The position numbers were made by a program, and so were the translations under genes. 13,344 nt of DNA from SAR202 cluster bacterium (GTDB lineage Bacteria; Chloroflexota; Dehalococcoidia; Lucifugimonadales; JASMAO01), in contig JASMAO010000206.1 in the NCBI GenBank assembly GCA_030754315.1, positions 1 through 13,344 of the forward strand, read 5' to 3'. Positions 1 through 6,704 of the stretch are shown one piece after another. Below the pieces are notes generated by a model, which was given only the letters and a program-made list of their open reading frames with translations, was not told the origin of the DNA and did not search any database. How positions within the stretch are numbered: the first letter of the stretch is position 1; each line of letters starts with the position of its first letter.

Positions 1-156
1 ATGCGTAACAAGTTCAGGCAACTTGTTCTTGTCCTTATAATGGTCGATTTCCCGTTGCTTTATCTCGCTGTCGATACTCCTGAAGCTACGGTGATGACTT
101 TCGCTGCTCTGGCAGGAATGGGTGCAGCCGCAGCTGCTGCGGTGATAGTTTACTAG
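1..156 (+). CDS. Small hypothetical membrane protein (51 aa, possibly incomplete at 5' end)
   Basis: An open frame begins with ATG at the first base of the window and ends in TAG at 154-156, coding for 51 residues. It starts with a short basic stretch (MRNKFRQ), followed by a hydrophobic segment at about residues 8-23 and a second, Ala/Gly-rich one at about 33-51. That would make a two-helix membrane protein with a short polar turn (DTPEAT). I recognise no family. The stop lies 19 bases before the phosphofructokinase start on the same strand, so the two could be co-transcribed. Because the ATG coincides with the window edge, its ribosome site cannot be seen and the real gene may start further upstream. 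The next in-frame ATG is at 40. Confidence 0.45.
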   Translation: MRNKFRQLVLVLIMVDFPLLYLAVDTPEATVMTFAALAGMGAAAAAAVIVY

Positions 157-175
157 TCTTTGAATTCGAGGTGTC

Positions 176-1357
176 ATGGCTCAATCCGGTAATTTTCTTG
201 TCATACAATCAGGAGGACCTACTCCCGTCATAAACAGAAGCCTTTACGGTGTTTTTGATGAGGCTTCCAAGCAAAGCGGAGTGAAGGTGTTAGGCGCGAT
301 TAATGGTATTGAAGGCCTCCTTCAAGACAATATTGTGGATCTCGGCGAGATTTCCCCAGATCGTTGGGTGGGTATAGCTAGTATGCCGTCTGCTTCCCTT
401 GGCTCCTCGCGCCGCAGTCTTAACGATGAAGACGGGTCTTCGCTTATCGAAGTGCTAAAGAGGCATAACATTCGGTTCTGTCACATTATTGGTGGCAATG
501 ACTCTGCCGAGAACGGACATCGTATCAACACTGAAATTAATGCAATGGGTTATGAGATAGCAGTTGTTAACGTCCCAAAGACAATCGACAACGACCTGGT
601 TTTGACGGATCATTGTCCGGGTTTCGGAAGTGCAGCGCGGTTTATAGCGCTTGCCACTATGGGTTCTGGTCTGGATGCAGAAGCTATGAAGACATCGGTG
701 GCCGGAACGATAATAGAAGTGATGGGTCGTGACTCCGGGTGGCTGGCTGCAGCGTCTGTGCTAGGAAAACGTGAGGAGAGCGACCCTCCACATGTTCTGG
801 GGGTACCGGAAGTGCCGATAGATGAGCAACAATTCATGGATCGCATGGATCAAGCTCGTACCCGATTCGGATTCGCAGTCGCGGTGATCGCTGAAAATTC
901 TCGCGGGATTGGTGGTGTAATCGGTGGTCAGCAAGAGCCGTGGTATGTAGACGATTTTGGTCATGAGTACTATGAAGGACCGTCAAGGTACTTTGCCAGA
1001 GAACTGAGTCTCAGAATTGGCCAGCGCGTGCGTTATGAAGTGCCTGGAACGATACAGCGTTCTTTTATGACATCTGTGTCCGAAGTCGATGCCAATGAGG
1101 CGGAGGCAGTTGGACGCGCAGCGGTCCGGTTTGCCCTCAAAGGGGAAACAGACAAGATAGTCAACCTGGTCAGGATTTCCCAGATGCCGTATAGAGTGGA
1201 ATTTAGGCTAGAGCCTTTGCAGAGCGTAGCCGGGCGTGTTAGAGAAATGCCGGCATCATTCTTGGATCGTGTGACCTCCATGCCGACCGATGCATTTGCC
1301 GATTACGCGCTCCCGCTTCTAGGTGATCCCCTCCCAGACTTGAAGCGCATTAGATAG
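176..1357 (+). CDS. PfkA-family phosphofructokinase, probably diphosphate (PPi)-dependent
   Basis: Phosphorylates fructose 6-phosphate at C1 in cytoplasmic glycolysis/gluconeogenesis. Visible family motifs: SGGPTPVIN near the N-terminus (12-20), LGSSR (75-79), IIGGNDS (104-110), PKTIDND with the catalytic Asp (134-140), MGRDSGWLAA (183-192), PEVP (211-214) and a C-terminal PGTIQRS substrate motif. In ATP-dependent enzymes the two diagnostic positions usually read GGDGS and PGTIDND. Here they carry Asp in GGNDS and Lys in PKTIDND, the combination known for PPi-dependent enzymes, so a reversible PPi-linked reaction is inferred. The residue before that Asp is Asn instead of the usual metal-binding Asp, an unusual variant. 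At 393 aa it is longer than short ATP-PFKs (about 320). The ATG start is supported by GAGG at 168-171. Calling it PfkA family is near certain; the phosphoryl donor is inferred. Confidence 0.93.
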   Translation: MAQSGNFLVIQSGGPTPVINRSLYGVFDEASKQSGVKVLGAINGIEGLLQDNIVDLGEISPDRWVGIASMPSASLGSSRRSLNDEDGSSLIEVLKRHNIRFCHIIGGNDSAENGHRINTEINAMGYEIAVVNVPKTIDNDLVLTDHCPGFGSAARFIALATMGSGLDAEAMKTSVAGTIIEVMGRDSGWLAAASVLGKREESDPPHVLGVPEVPIDEQQFMDRMDQARTRFGFAVAVIAENSRGIGGVIGGQQEPWYVDDFGHEYYEGPSRYFARELSLRIGQRVRYEVPGTIQRSFMTSVSEVDANEAEAVGRAAVRFALKGETDKIVNLVRISQMPYRVEFRLEPLQSVAGRVREMPASFLDRVTSMPTDAFADYALPLLGDPLPDLKRIR

Positions 1358-1486
1358 TTCGAGAAGATACACCGCCTTGCATCGCGTGATTGGTAAATCA
1401 GGTTCAGAAGTGTAATTGCATAGAAGAAAGCTGGTGTTGTACAAGACCTCAAGGCTTGTTCGGGATACGTTTTCGAGGAGGAAGTA

Positions 1487-1903
1487 ATGAGTTACACCAT
1501 GTGGGCCATTTTAGCCATGGCCAGTTATGGGGTGACGGCTGTGTTTCTGAAAGTGGCATTGCGCCATTTCCCGCCCGAAGTCGCATTGGTGATTACAAAC
1601 TTTATCCTTGTTGCAACTGGGTTTAGTTTAGTAGTTTTTCGTGGACACAGTATCACAGCGTATCTAGGCCTTGGGTGGCCCACACTAACAGTGGTTTTGG
1701 CAGGAGTGACACTAAGTTTGAGCATTTTCAGTTACTACTTGGCTCTCAGTAGAGGCCCGGCATCGGCGGTGGTTCCAATATTTGCTATGAGTTTTGCAGT
1801 TGCAAGCGTACTAAGCATCCTTTTTCTTGGTGAGGCTGTAAAGGTCACACGTTTGATAGGGATGGCACTAGCTGTGGTTGCGGTTTTTTTACTGACACGT
1901 TAA
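1487..1903 (+). CDS. Half-length EamA/DMT-superfamily transporter
   Basis: A 138-residue, almost entirely hydrophobic protein with four to five predicted membrane helices. The end is typical of one EamA repeat: a helix pair with FLGE (about 113-116) followed by R-x-x-G-x-x-L and a final helix ending LLTR. Full DMT carriers hold two such repeats (about 300 aa, ten helices); this has one, so it would have to work as a dimer if it transports. Start choice is secure: AGGAGG at 1476-1481, five bases before ATG. The 129-base gap from the phosphofructokinase shows no terminator. Substrate is unknown; the superfamily covers amino acids, sugars, drugs and metabolites. There is no sign of a frameshifted second repeat before or after it, so it looks like a native short form, not a truncated gene. 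Confidence 0.85.
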   Translation: MSYTMWAILAMASYGVTAVFLKVALRHFPPEVALVITNFILVATGFSLVVFRGHSITAYLGLGWPTLTVVLAGVTLSLSIFSYYLALSRGPASAVVPIFAMSFAVASVLSILFLGEAVKVTRLIGMALAVVAVFLLTR

Positions 1904-2007
1904 ATCGAAAAGCTCAACACGAACAACGACACGGATATACGAAACACATTTGATTTTGAGTCCCTGCGCCGTCTTATTAGGCATTAGGGGCACGTCACGT
2001 CAATTCT

Positions 2008-2036
2008 GATCGGGATGTAGCCGATCTCAGTATTTT
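2008..2036 (+). terminator. Possible weak intrinsic terminator after the EamA gene
   Basis: A perfect 6-bp stem, GATCGG (2008-2013) with CCGATC (2021-2026), has a 7-base loop and is followed a few bases later by TATTTTTC (2031-2038). It sits between the convergent ends of the EamA gene and the flippase-like gene. The stem is short and the T run is offset by about five bases, so efficiency would be modest. Confidence 0.4.
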
Positions 2037-2059
2037 TCTCTTTGGAGAGGAGCGTTTGT

Positions 2060-3073
2060 CTAGGATCTCCGACGTCGTGACTGAGAGGCTTGAAGTGCTA
2101 GGAATGCCAGTCCTCCAAGTAATAACACGCTTAAATAGGTCACTGAACGATCGACTATCGCTACGGATGTAGCGTCCTCCCTAGCAAGTTCGATCATCAG
2201 AAGGCCTGTTATACCGGGCTCGACAGCTCCGACTCCTCCCGGTGTTGGGACTGTGCTCAGGATAGCATGGCCCAAAGCAGTTATTAGAATAAGAGGGAGT
2301 CCGACATCGGAGCCCAAAGCCTGAACGACGAAGAATAATCGTCCTACTTCAAGAAGCCAGCCTATCAAACCGAGCGCAAAAACGGTGGGGATTTGCCGAA
2401 GTGACCCGATGGTACCTTGGTGGAATCGGTTGTAGGCGTTCTGTACAGGCCCAGGTATCAGCTGCGCTATACGCCTACCGTATCCTCGCATCACCAACAG
2501 CAGTAAGCCAATAGTGATGGACATCAAACTAGTAGCGAAGATGATATACAGTAGTCCGTCCAAATCCTGTGTCAAAGAATAGGCACCGATACCGACAATT
2601 ATTAAACCAAGGATAGTGACCATGTCCACTGCGCGCTCAGCGACAACGGTTCCTAGTGTGAAGGCAAATTTATTAGAGGATTCTTCTGATAGTGCGTAGG
2701 CTCGGTAAGCATCACCTAGTCGAAGCCATGCCACGGAGTTTACGAACCAACCCACCAGGATCAGTTGGGAGAATTTTGGAATTCCGGGAAGAGACGTTCC
2801 CGGAGAGTTGAGTAAGCCTGCGTTTACAGCGAGAACCCGCCATCGTATTCCTCTGAACCAGAAGCTTAAATAGTATAGAACAAGAGCTGCGGCGTATTGA
2901 CTGAAGTCCATAGCCTGGACGTTGTTCCAGGTATGAGTCCAGTCGAGATCGAAGCTTGTAGCGAGGAATATGATAAACGTTACAGAAAGTGTGAGTGCTA
3001 TCAGACTTCGAAGAGTGAAAATTCGACGGTGAAGTGGAGTCGATTGGCTTGACTGATAGGGTCGATTGGTCAT
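2060..3073 (-). CDS. Flippase-like membrane protein (lysylphosphatidylglycerol synthase TM / YbhN-type)
   Basis: A 337-residue polytopic membrane protein with about eight hydrophobic segments spread from residue 22 to near the C-terminus. Family-type motifs are visible: LGDAYRAY (119-126), the ERAVD element (146-150) and the late PTPGGVGAVEPG loop (276-287), as in the transmembrane domain shared by MprF flippases and stand-alone UPF0104/YbhN proteins. There is no C-terminal synthase domain, so it cannot by itself aminoacylate lipids; lipid translocation is the general family inference and the cargo is unknown. ATG at 3071-3073 overlaps the TGA of rsmG (ATGA, four bases), which implies translational coupling in one minus-strand operon. 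No functional link between the two products is obvious. Confidence 0.87.
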   Translation of the reverse strand: MTNRPYQSSQSTPLHRRIFTLRSLIALTLSVTFIIFLATSFDLDWTHTWNNVQAMDFSQYAAALVLYYLSFWFRGIRWRVLAVNAGLLNSPGTSLPGIPKFSQLILVGWFVNSVAWLRLGDAYRAYALSEESSNKFAFTLGTVVAERAVDMVTILGLIIVGIGAYSLTQDLDGLLYIIFATSLMSITIGLLLLVMRGYGRRIAQLIPGPVQNAYNRFHQGTIGSLRQIPTVFALGLIGWLLEVGRLFFVVQALGSDVGLPLILITALGHAILSTVPTPGGVGAVEPGITGLLMIELAREDATSVAIVDRSVTYLSVLLLGGLAFLALQASQSRRRRS

Positions 3074-3795
3074 ATTGGACCTGTGAGTGGGCGCTTAGCC
3101 GGGATACCTGATCGTCTGGGATAGCGGGGTGGTGTAATCCTCAATTTTTCCAATACTACCAGCGTAGCACGCCGATTTGATTCTTTCATGTAGGTGTTGA
3201 GTAGCTCTTTAACGGTGCCTCCAAAAGAGTTAATGGCGAACCGTGCGTCGGAGACTTCATCATCTACGTTGGGGCCCTTGTGAAGGATCGCCGAACCACC
3301 GATATTACAGAACGGCAGAGTTAATTCTGCGAGCACCGGTAGCCTAGTGACGGCTCTCGATAGGACGAGGTCAAAGCTTTCCCTAAGATTGGATTGATGT
3401 GCAAGCTCCTCGGCTCTACCGGTGAGAATAAAAACGTTCCTAAGTCCCAGTGTTTGTGAGACGTGTCGTAGGAAGGAGGTTTTTTTAGCACTTGAGTCGA
3501 GTAGAGTAACATGCAGGTTTGGAAATGCAATTTTTAATGGTAGGCCTGGAAATCCCCCCCCACTGCCAACATCAATAGCTGTACCTCCTTCAAGGACATT
3601 CTGTGGTATTGCGATGCTTGCTGTGAGGGAGTCTAAGATGTGTCGTGTTTGCACTTTATCCCATTCGATGACGGCTGTAAGGTTGAAGTGATTGTTCCAC
3701 AAGGCAAGTTCTTGATGATAGAGACGAAACATCTCGACCTGGGCATCGTCTAGGTTAATACCAAGAGAGGAGGCGTCTAATTGGAGTGGGCCCAT
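3070..3795 (-). CDS. rsmG: 16S rRNA (guanine527-N7)-methyltransferase RsmG
   Basis: Transfers a methyl group from SAM to N7 of G527 of 16S rRNA in the 30S subunit. Visible signatures, numbered from the start chosen here: WNNHFNLTAV (33-42), RHILDSL (51-57), the SAM-binding DVGSGGGFPGLPLKI (about 75-89), LLDSSAKKTSFL, the LSRAV segment, and the family's C-terminal PPRYPRRSGIPAKRPL tail. The frame is open back to a TTG at 3894, but the extra 33 residues have no counterpart in RsmG. ATG at 3795 is preceded by GGAG (3801-3804) with five-base spacing, giving 241 aa and an N-terminus that lines up with E. coli RsmG. The product leads an operon with the flippase-like gene, coupled by ATGA. It is transcribed divergently from the TPP-riboswitch locus. 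Confidence 0.95.
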   Translation of the reverse strand: MGPLQLDASSLGINLDDAQVEMFRLYHQELALWNNHFNLTAVIEWDKVQTRHILDSLTASIAIPQNVLEGGTAIDVGSGGGFPGLPLKIAFPNLHVTLLDSSAKKTSFLRHVSQTLGLRNVFILTGRAEELAHQSNLRESFDLVLSRAVTRLPVLAELTLPFCNIGGSAILHKGPNVDDEVSDARFAINSFGGTVKELLNTYMKESNRRATLVVLEKLRITPPRYPRRSGIPAKRPLTGPI

Positions 3796-3800
3796 GTGGA

Positions 3801-3804
3801 CTCC
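3801..3804 (-). promoter_or_regulatory. Ribosome-binding site deciding the rsmG start
   Basis: On the minus strand GGAG lies five bases before the ATG at 3795. It favours that start over the longer TTG start at 3894, where no comparable site is seen. Confidence 0.6.
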
Positions 3805-3884
3805 AGTGAGATCGTGTGAGAAGCGTATGGTTTTATAGTAAACGACTGGAAGTCCGGTGGCTATCATTCCCGAATATGAATCGA

Positions 3885-3913
3885 TTGACAGCAAGTTTTC
3901 TCTCAGATAGACT
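3885..3913 (+). promoter_or_regulatory. Candidate sigma-70 promoter for the TPP riboswitch transcript
   Basis: A consensus -35 box TTGACA (3885-3890) is followed after 17 bases by TAGACT (3908-3913, four of six matches). It points into the riboswitch and would start RNA near 3919-3921. This conflicts with using ACTCG at 3911-3915 as the 5' strand of aptamer helix P1, because that strand would not be transcribed. Either the promoter lies further upstream or P1 forms differently. Confidence 0.45.
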
Positions 3914-4013
3914 CGGAACAGAGAGACGGGGGGAGCTTCGCAGGCTGAGAGGTTCCGTTACGATGGGACGACCCCTCTACCTGATCTGGGTAATGCCAGC
4001 GTAGGGACGAGTT
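3911..4013 (+). ncRNA. TPP (THI-box) riboswitch aptamer
   Basis: Binds thiamine pyrophosphate in nascent mRNA. The conserved core is plain: ACGGGGGGAGC (3926-3936), GGCTGAGAGG (3943-3952), then GACCCCT (3970-3976), ACCTGATCTGGGTAATGCCA (3979-3998) and GCGTAGGGA (3999-4007). These match the P2, P3, P4/P5 and closing segments of known THI elements, including the CUGAGA pyrimidine-sensing motif. P5 is CTGG (3986-3989) with CCAG (3996-3999). The only good P1 partner for CGAGT (4008-4012) is ACTCG (3911-3915), which leaves an unusual extra 11 or so bases before the conserved GGGG. A terminator follows, and the first gene downstream is a sodium:solute symporter, with thiD after it, so the ligand assignment agrees with context. 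Confidence 0.94.
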
Positions 4014-4050
4014 GTAACAGAGCCATTGACTCGTGATCGGCCGCCCAGAT
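3984..4050 (+). promoter_or_regulatory. Predicted antiterminator of the TPP riboswitch
   Basis: ATCTGGG (3984-3990), part of P4/P5 in the ligand-bound aptamer, is perfectly complementary to CCCAGAT (4044-4050), which contains most of the terminator's 5' arm. A second helix nests inside: 4007-4014 with 4027-4034, six Watson-Crick plus two G-U pairs, which also captures the 3' strand of P1 (CGAGT). Both helices exclude the folded aptamer, and the outer one excludes the terminator. Expected logic: no TPP, antiterminator forms and transcription continues; TPP bound, the terminator forms. This is read by eye; no folding energy was computed. Confidence 0.7.
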
Positions 4051-4066
4051 AGTTGGGCGGTTTTTA
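4041..4066 (+). terminator. Intrinsic terminator of the TPP riboswitch expression platform
   Basis: A perfect 7-bp GC-rich stem, CCGCCCA (4041-4047) and TGGGCGG (4054-4060), has a 6-base loop and is directly followed by TTTTT (4061-4065). It lies between the aptamer and the symporter start and has no other + strand gene to terminate, so it works as the riboswitch's off switch. Confidence 0.93.
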
Positions 4067-4125
4067 TGTTTGTACACCCAATCGTCAACCTTCGCGTACG
4101 GTCGTGAGCGGATAGGAGTCAATCG

Positions 4126-5607
4126 ATGATTGATAGCCAAATCGCGATAATCATAACTGTGATTACTGCAACCTTTTTCCTCACAACGGGGGTATTTGGT
4201 GTTAGGCGCAGGATGAAGGGGATAGAAGATTTCTTGGTTGCCCGGAACAGCGCGGGCGTCAAAGTATCCACAGCGACCCTGGTTGCTTCTGTGATTGGCG
4301 CGTGGGTGCTATTAAGCCCGGCTGAGACGGGCACTTGGGCCGGGATAGTGGCTTTAGTTGGATACGGTATAGGTCAGGCAGCACCACTTATTGTATTTAT
4401 ATGTGTAGGGCCACGGATGAGGCTCATGATGCCAGCGGGACACTCTTTGACAGAATACGTATGGCATCGTTACGGGCGAGTAATGTATGGATTTAGCTTG
4501 GTTGTTATGATCTTCTACATGTTTGTTTTCATGTCGGCAGAGCTAACCGGCATTTCGCAAGCTGTCCGGCTGCTCAGCGATACTCCCTTATGGCTACCAG
4601 CAATGATCGTCGGACTATTAACTGTTGCGTATACCGCTTATGGAGGTATTCGTGCGTCGATATTCACTGATACTATCCAATTTGGCTTCATTTTGCCGCT
4701 GCTGCTGATCAGCTTCATTGCTGCTGTGGTGTCCATGGGTGGTTTTGGCTCTGCTCTTGCACCTGTGAGGCAAGAAGATCCGCAGTTACTCTCTTTTACA
4801 CATAGTCCAGGTATAGAATTTGGGTTAACCTTAGTCATCGCTGTTTTTGCTGCCAATATGTTCCATCAAGGATTCTGGCAGCGAGTTTATACAGCCAAAA
4901 ATGATCGTACTTTACGGATTGGATTCGGTGTTGCGGGTGCCGTTGTAATACCTGTTATTCTGCTAGCCGGTGTGATGGGAATAATGGCCGTGGGGCAGGA
5001 CGTAGTGAAAGATCCTTCTGTTGCCCTCTTTTCTTTGGTGAATGCGGTTATGCCGACGTGGGCAGTGTTGGGGGTGTTGATCCTGGCGCTGGTTTTAGTA
5101 ATGAGCAGTCTGGATACACTGCTTAACGGAATAACAAGCATAATAACTACTGATCTTGCACGCTTCAAACCTGACCTAGGCGGGGTGAAGCTAATGCAGT
5201 CGTCTCGATTAATTACAATTATGCTTATTGTCCCTGCAATATTTATTGCGTCTCGTGGATGGAGCGTCTTGTACCTGTTCCTCATTGCGGACCTAGTGTG
5301 TTCTGCGGCAGTATTTCCGGTCCTGTGGGGATTTTACTCAAGTCGATTCACAGGAAATGCTGCTCTGGCTAGCAGCTTATCGGGACTAGTCGTAGGAGCA
5401 TTATTCTTCCCCAAATCTGACTTCAGCCCATGGCTACCCGACATTTTTTGGGCAGGTAAATTCTTGGCGAGCTTCGGCTTTGCTTTGGGTATATCAGTGG
5501 CGAGTTGTCTGGTTCTTACTACCGCCTTAAGAATATTGAAAAGAGAATCTGTATTTGACTATCTCCAGCTTCGTGAGCGAGTGTCGCTTATTGATGGAAG
5601 CGATTAG
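4126..5607 (+). CDS. Sodium:solute symporter (SSS family), probable HMP/thiamine-precursor transporter (ThiV-like)
   Basis: A 493-residue inner-membrane carrier with about 13 hydrophobic segments. SSS-family signatures are visible: GGIRASIFTDTIQ (173-185), matching the family's GG-x-x-A-x-x-x-TD-x-x-Q element, and FHQGFWQRVYTAK (246-258), matching the conserved QR-x-x-x-AK region. These support Na+-coupled uptake. Family membership alone does not give the substrate; SSS proteins carry proline, pantothenate, sugars and more. The upstream TPP riboswitch with terminator and the downstream thiD point to a thiamine precursor, most likely HMP. From knowledge of the field, SAR11 bacteria have an SSS protein called ThiV in a comparable TPP-riboswitch setting. 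AGGAG at 4114-4118, seven bases before ATG, supports the start. Confidence is high for the family and moderate for the substrate. Confidence 0.92.
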   Translation: MIDSQIAIIITVITATFFLTTGVFGVRRRMKGIEDFLVARNSAGVKVSTATLVASVIGAWVLLSPAETGTWAGIVALVGYGIGQAAPLIVFICVGPRMRLMMPAGHSLTEYVWHRYGRVMYGFSLVVMIFYMFVFMSAELTGISQAVRLLSDTPLWLPAMIVGLLTVAYTAYGGIRASIFTDTIQFGFILPLLLISFIAAVVSMGGFGSALAPVRQEDPQLLSFTHSPGIEFGLTLVIAVFAANMFHQGFWQRVYTAKNDRTLRIGFGVAGAVVIPVILLAGVMGIMAVGQDVVKDPSVALFSLVNAVMPTWAVLGVLILALVLVMSSLDTLLNGITSIITTDLARFKPDLGGVKLMQSSRLITIMLIVPAIFIASRGWSVLYLFLIADLVCSAAVFPVLWGFYSSRFTGNAALASSLSGLVVGALFFPKSDFSPWLPDIFWAGKFLASFGFALGISVASCLVLTTALRILKRESVFDYLQLRERVSLIDGSD

Positions 5608-5779
5608 GCTAAATGTGACTCAGGGATAAGGATTTTCAGGAAATTGATGGATGGGCTGGAGAACTAAGGTAAAGCGTCGGGAAATGAACGTTGTTGGACG
5701 ACTGTGTGGGCAAACTAAGACGTTTGAAGTTGCCATAAAGAGACTCAAGGATGAAAACCGAGATGGCATTTAGGATGGG

Positions 5780-6598
5780 GTGCAACCGGAATTGAACCGA
5801 ATACCTCGCGTAATGACAATTGCCGGTTCTGACTCAGGAGCAGGAGCAGGTATTCAGGCGGATCTCAAGACTTTTGCGGCGCTGGGTGTTTATGGGACGT
5901 CAGTACTTACAGCGATAACGGCACAGAACACTCAGAGAGTTACGGCAGTCTTGGAGTTGCCTGTTGATTTGATCCAAGCTCAGATCGATTCGGTACTTTC
6001 TGACATTGGTACAGATGTAGTGAAAACGGGCATGCTTTCGAGTGCTGCAATCATAAAGGTGGTCTCGGATAAGCTGAAGGAATATGAGATAAAGGAATTA
6101 GTTGTCGATCCCGTCATGGTTGCTAAAGGGGGCGATCGTTTATTGCAGGAGGAAGCTACTGAAACCTTGCGCTCGACGTTGATTCCACTCGCGAAGGTAG
6201 TCACACCCAACCGCTATGAAGCCGAGGTGATCGTTGGACACGAGGTCAAAGACCTTGACGATGCCCGGGATGCCGCCAAAGAGATAGTAGACATGGGGGC
6301 GAATGTAGTAGTAGTTAAGGGGGGTCATATCGATGGTCCAGCTACAGACATTTTGTTCGACGGTAAGGAATTCAGAGCTTTTACGGCACCACGTCTTGTA
6401 ACTACTAATACTCATGGGACAGGCTGCACTTTTGCTTCAGCGACCGCCGCTGGGTTGGCAAAGGGAATGTCGATTAGGGAATCTGTGGGTGCGGCAAAAA
6501 AATATATCACTGAGGCGATTCGAAACGCTTTCCCAATGGGTCATGGTCATGGGCCTTTGAATCATTTCTACGAAGAGTGGGAACGGACCATAGCATAG
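5780..6598 (+). CDS. thiD: Hydroxymethylpyrimidine/phosphomethylpyrimidine kinase ThiD
   Basis: Phosphorylates HMP to HMP-P and then HMP-PP with ATP in the cytoplasm, supplying the pyrimidine half of thiamine. Ribokinase-fold motifs are clear in the 272-residue protein: TIAGSDSGAGAGIQADLKTF (13-32), VVDPVMVAKGGD (108-119), VTPNRYEAE (141-149), VVVKGGH (177-183), and the NTHGTGCTFASA active-site loop with its Cys (210-221). The tail MGHGHGPLNHF resembles the C-terminus of E. coli ThiD. It is a single-domain kinase with no ThiE or tenA fusion. The GTG start has AGGA (5772-5775) four bases upstream; no in-frame ATG is better placed (the first, at codon 12, falls inside the conserved strand). It lies 172 bases after the symporter with no terminator between, so it probably shares the riboswitch-controlled transcript. 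No thiC, thiE, thiG or thiM is in view, consistent with salvage. Confidence 0.96.
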   Translation: MQPELNRIPRVMTIAGSDSGAGAGIQADLKTFAALGVYGTSVLTAITAQNTQRVTAVLELPVDLIQAQIDSVLSDIGTDVVKTGMLSSAAIIKVVSDKLKEYEIKELVVDPVMVAKGGDRLLQEEATETLRSTLIPLAKVVTPNRYEAEVIVGHEVKDLDDARDAAKEIVDMGANVVVVKGGHIDGPATDILFDGKEFRAFTAPRLVTTNTHGTGCTFASATAAGLAKGMSIRESVGAAKKYITEAIRNAFPMGHGHGPLNHFYEEWERTIA

Positions 6599-6698
6599 TA
6601 ATCGGATGCCTTGAAACAGCCCGTTTGTCTTGGGTATTCTATGAGTCCGATCGGTTCTTATGATGACAAATAATGGTGTTGTCTCTCACGTTACAGTG

Positions 6699-6704
6699 TA
6701 TAAT
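6699..6704 (+). promoter_or_regulatory. Candidate -10 box ahead of the first MFS gene
   Basis: TATAAT at 6699-6704 is a perfect -10 hexamer in the 268-base gap between thiD and the first MFS gene. No good -35 sits at the expected distance (TTGTCT at 6679-6684 is only 14 bases away). A second weak pair in the gap is TTGAAA (6611-6616), 18 bases, TATTCT (6635-6640). Either would allow the MFS genes to be expressed independently of the TPP riboswitch. No terminator-grade hairpin and no second THI box are seen in this gap. Confidence 0.3.

Noticed and set aside
1390..1626. 78-residue + strand frame before and overlapping the EamA gene.
   Set aside because: It is a shifted-frame shadow: the EamA frame has the strong AGGAGG site and clear membrane-protein composition.
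3796..3894. N-terminal extension of rsmG to a TTG at 3894.
   Set aside because: The extra 33 residues match nothing in RsmG, and ATG 3795 has GGAG at good spacing. The extension would also run close to the riboswitch promoter.
5684..5773. 29-codon frame between the symporter and thiD.
   Set aside because: No recognisable motif, a poor ribosome site, and a length expected by chance.
6601..6651. Inverted repeat ATCGGA ... TCCGAT around an inner AAAC/GTTT hairpin just after thiD, considered as a terminator or second riboswitch.
   Set aside because: The outer helix is only 6 bp across a 39-base interval, there is no T run, and no THI-box core is present.
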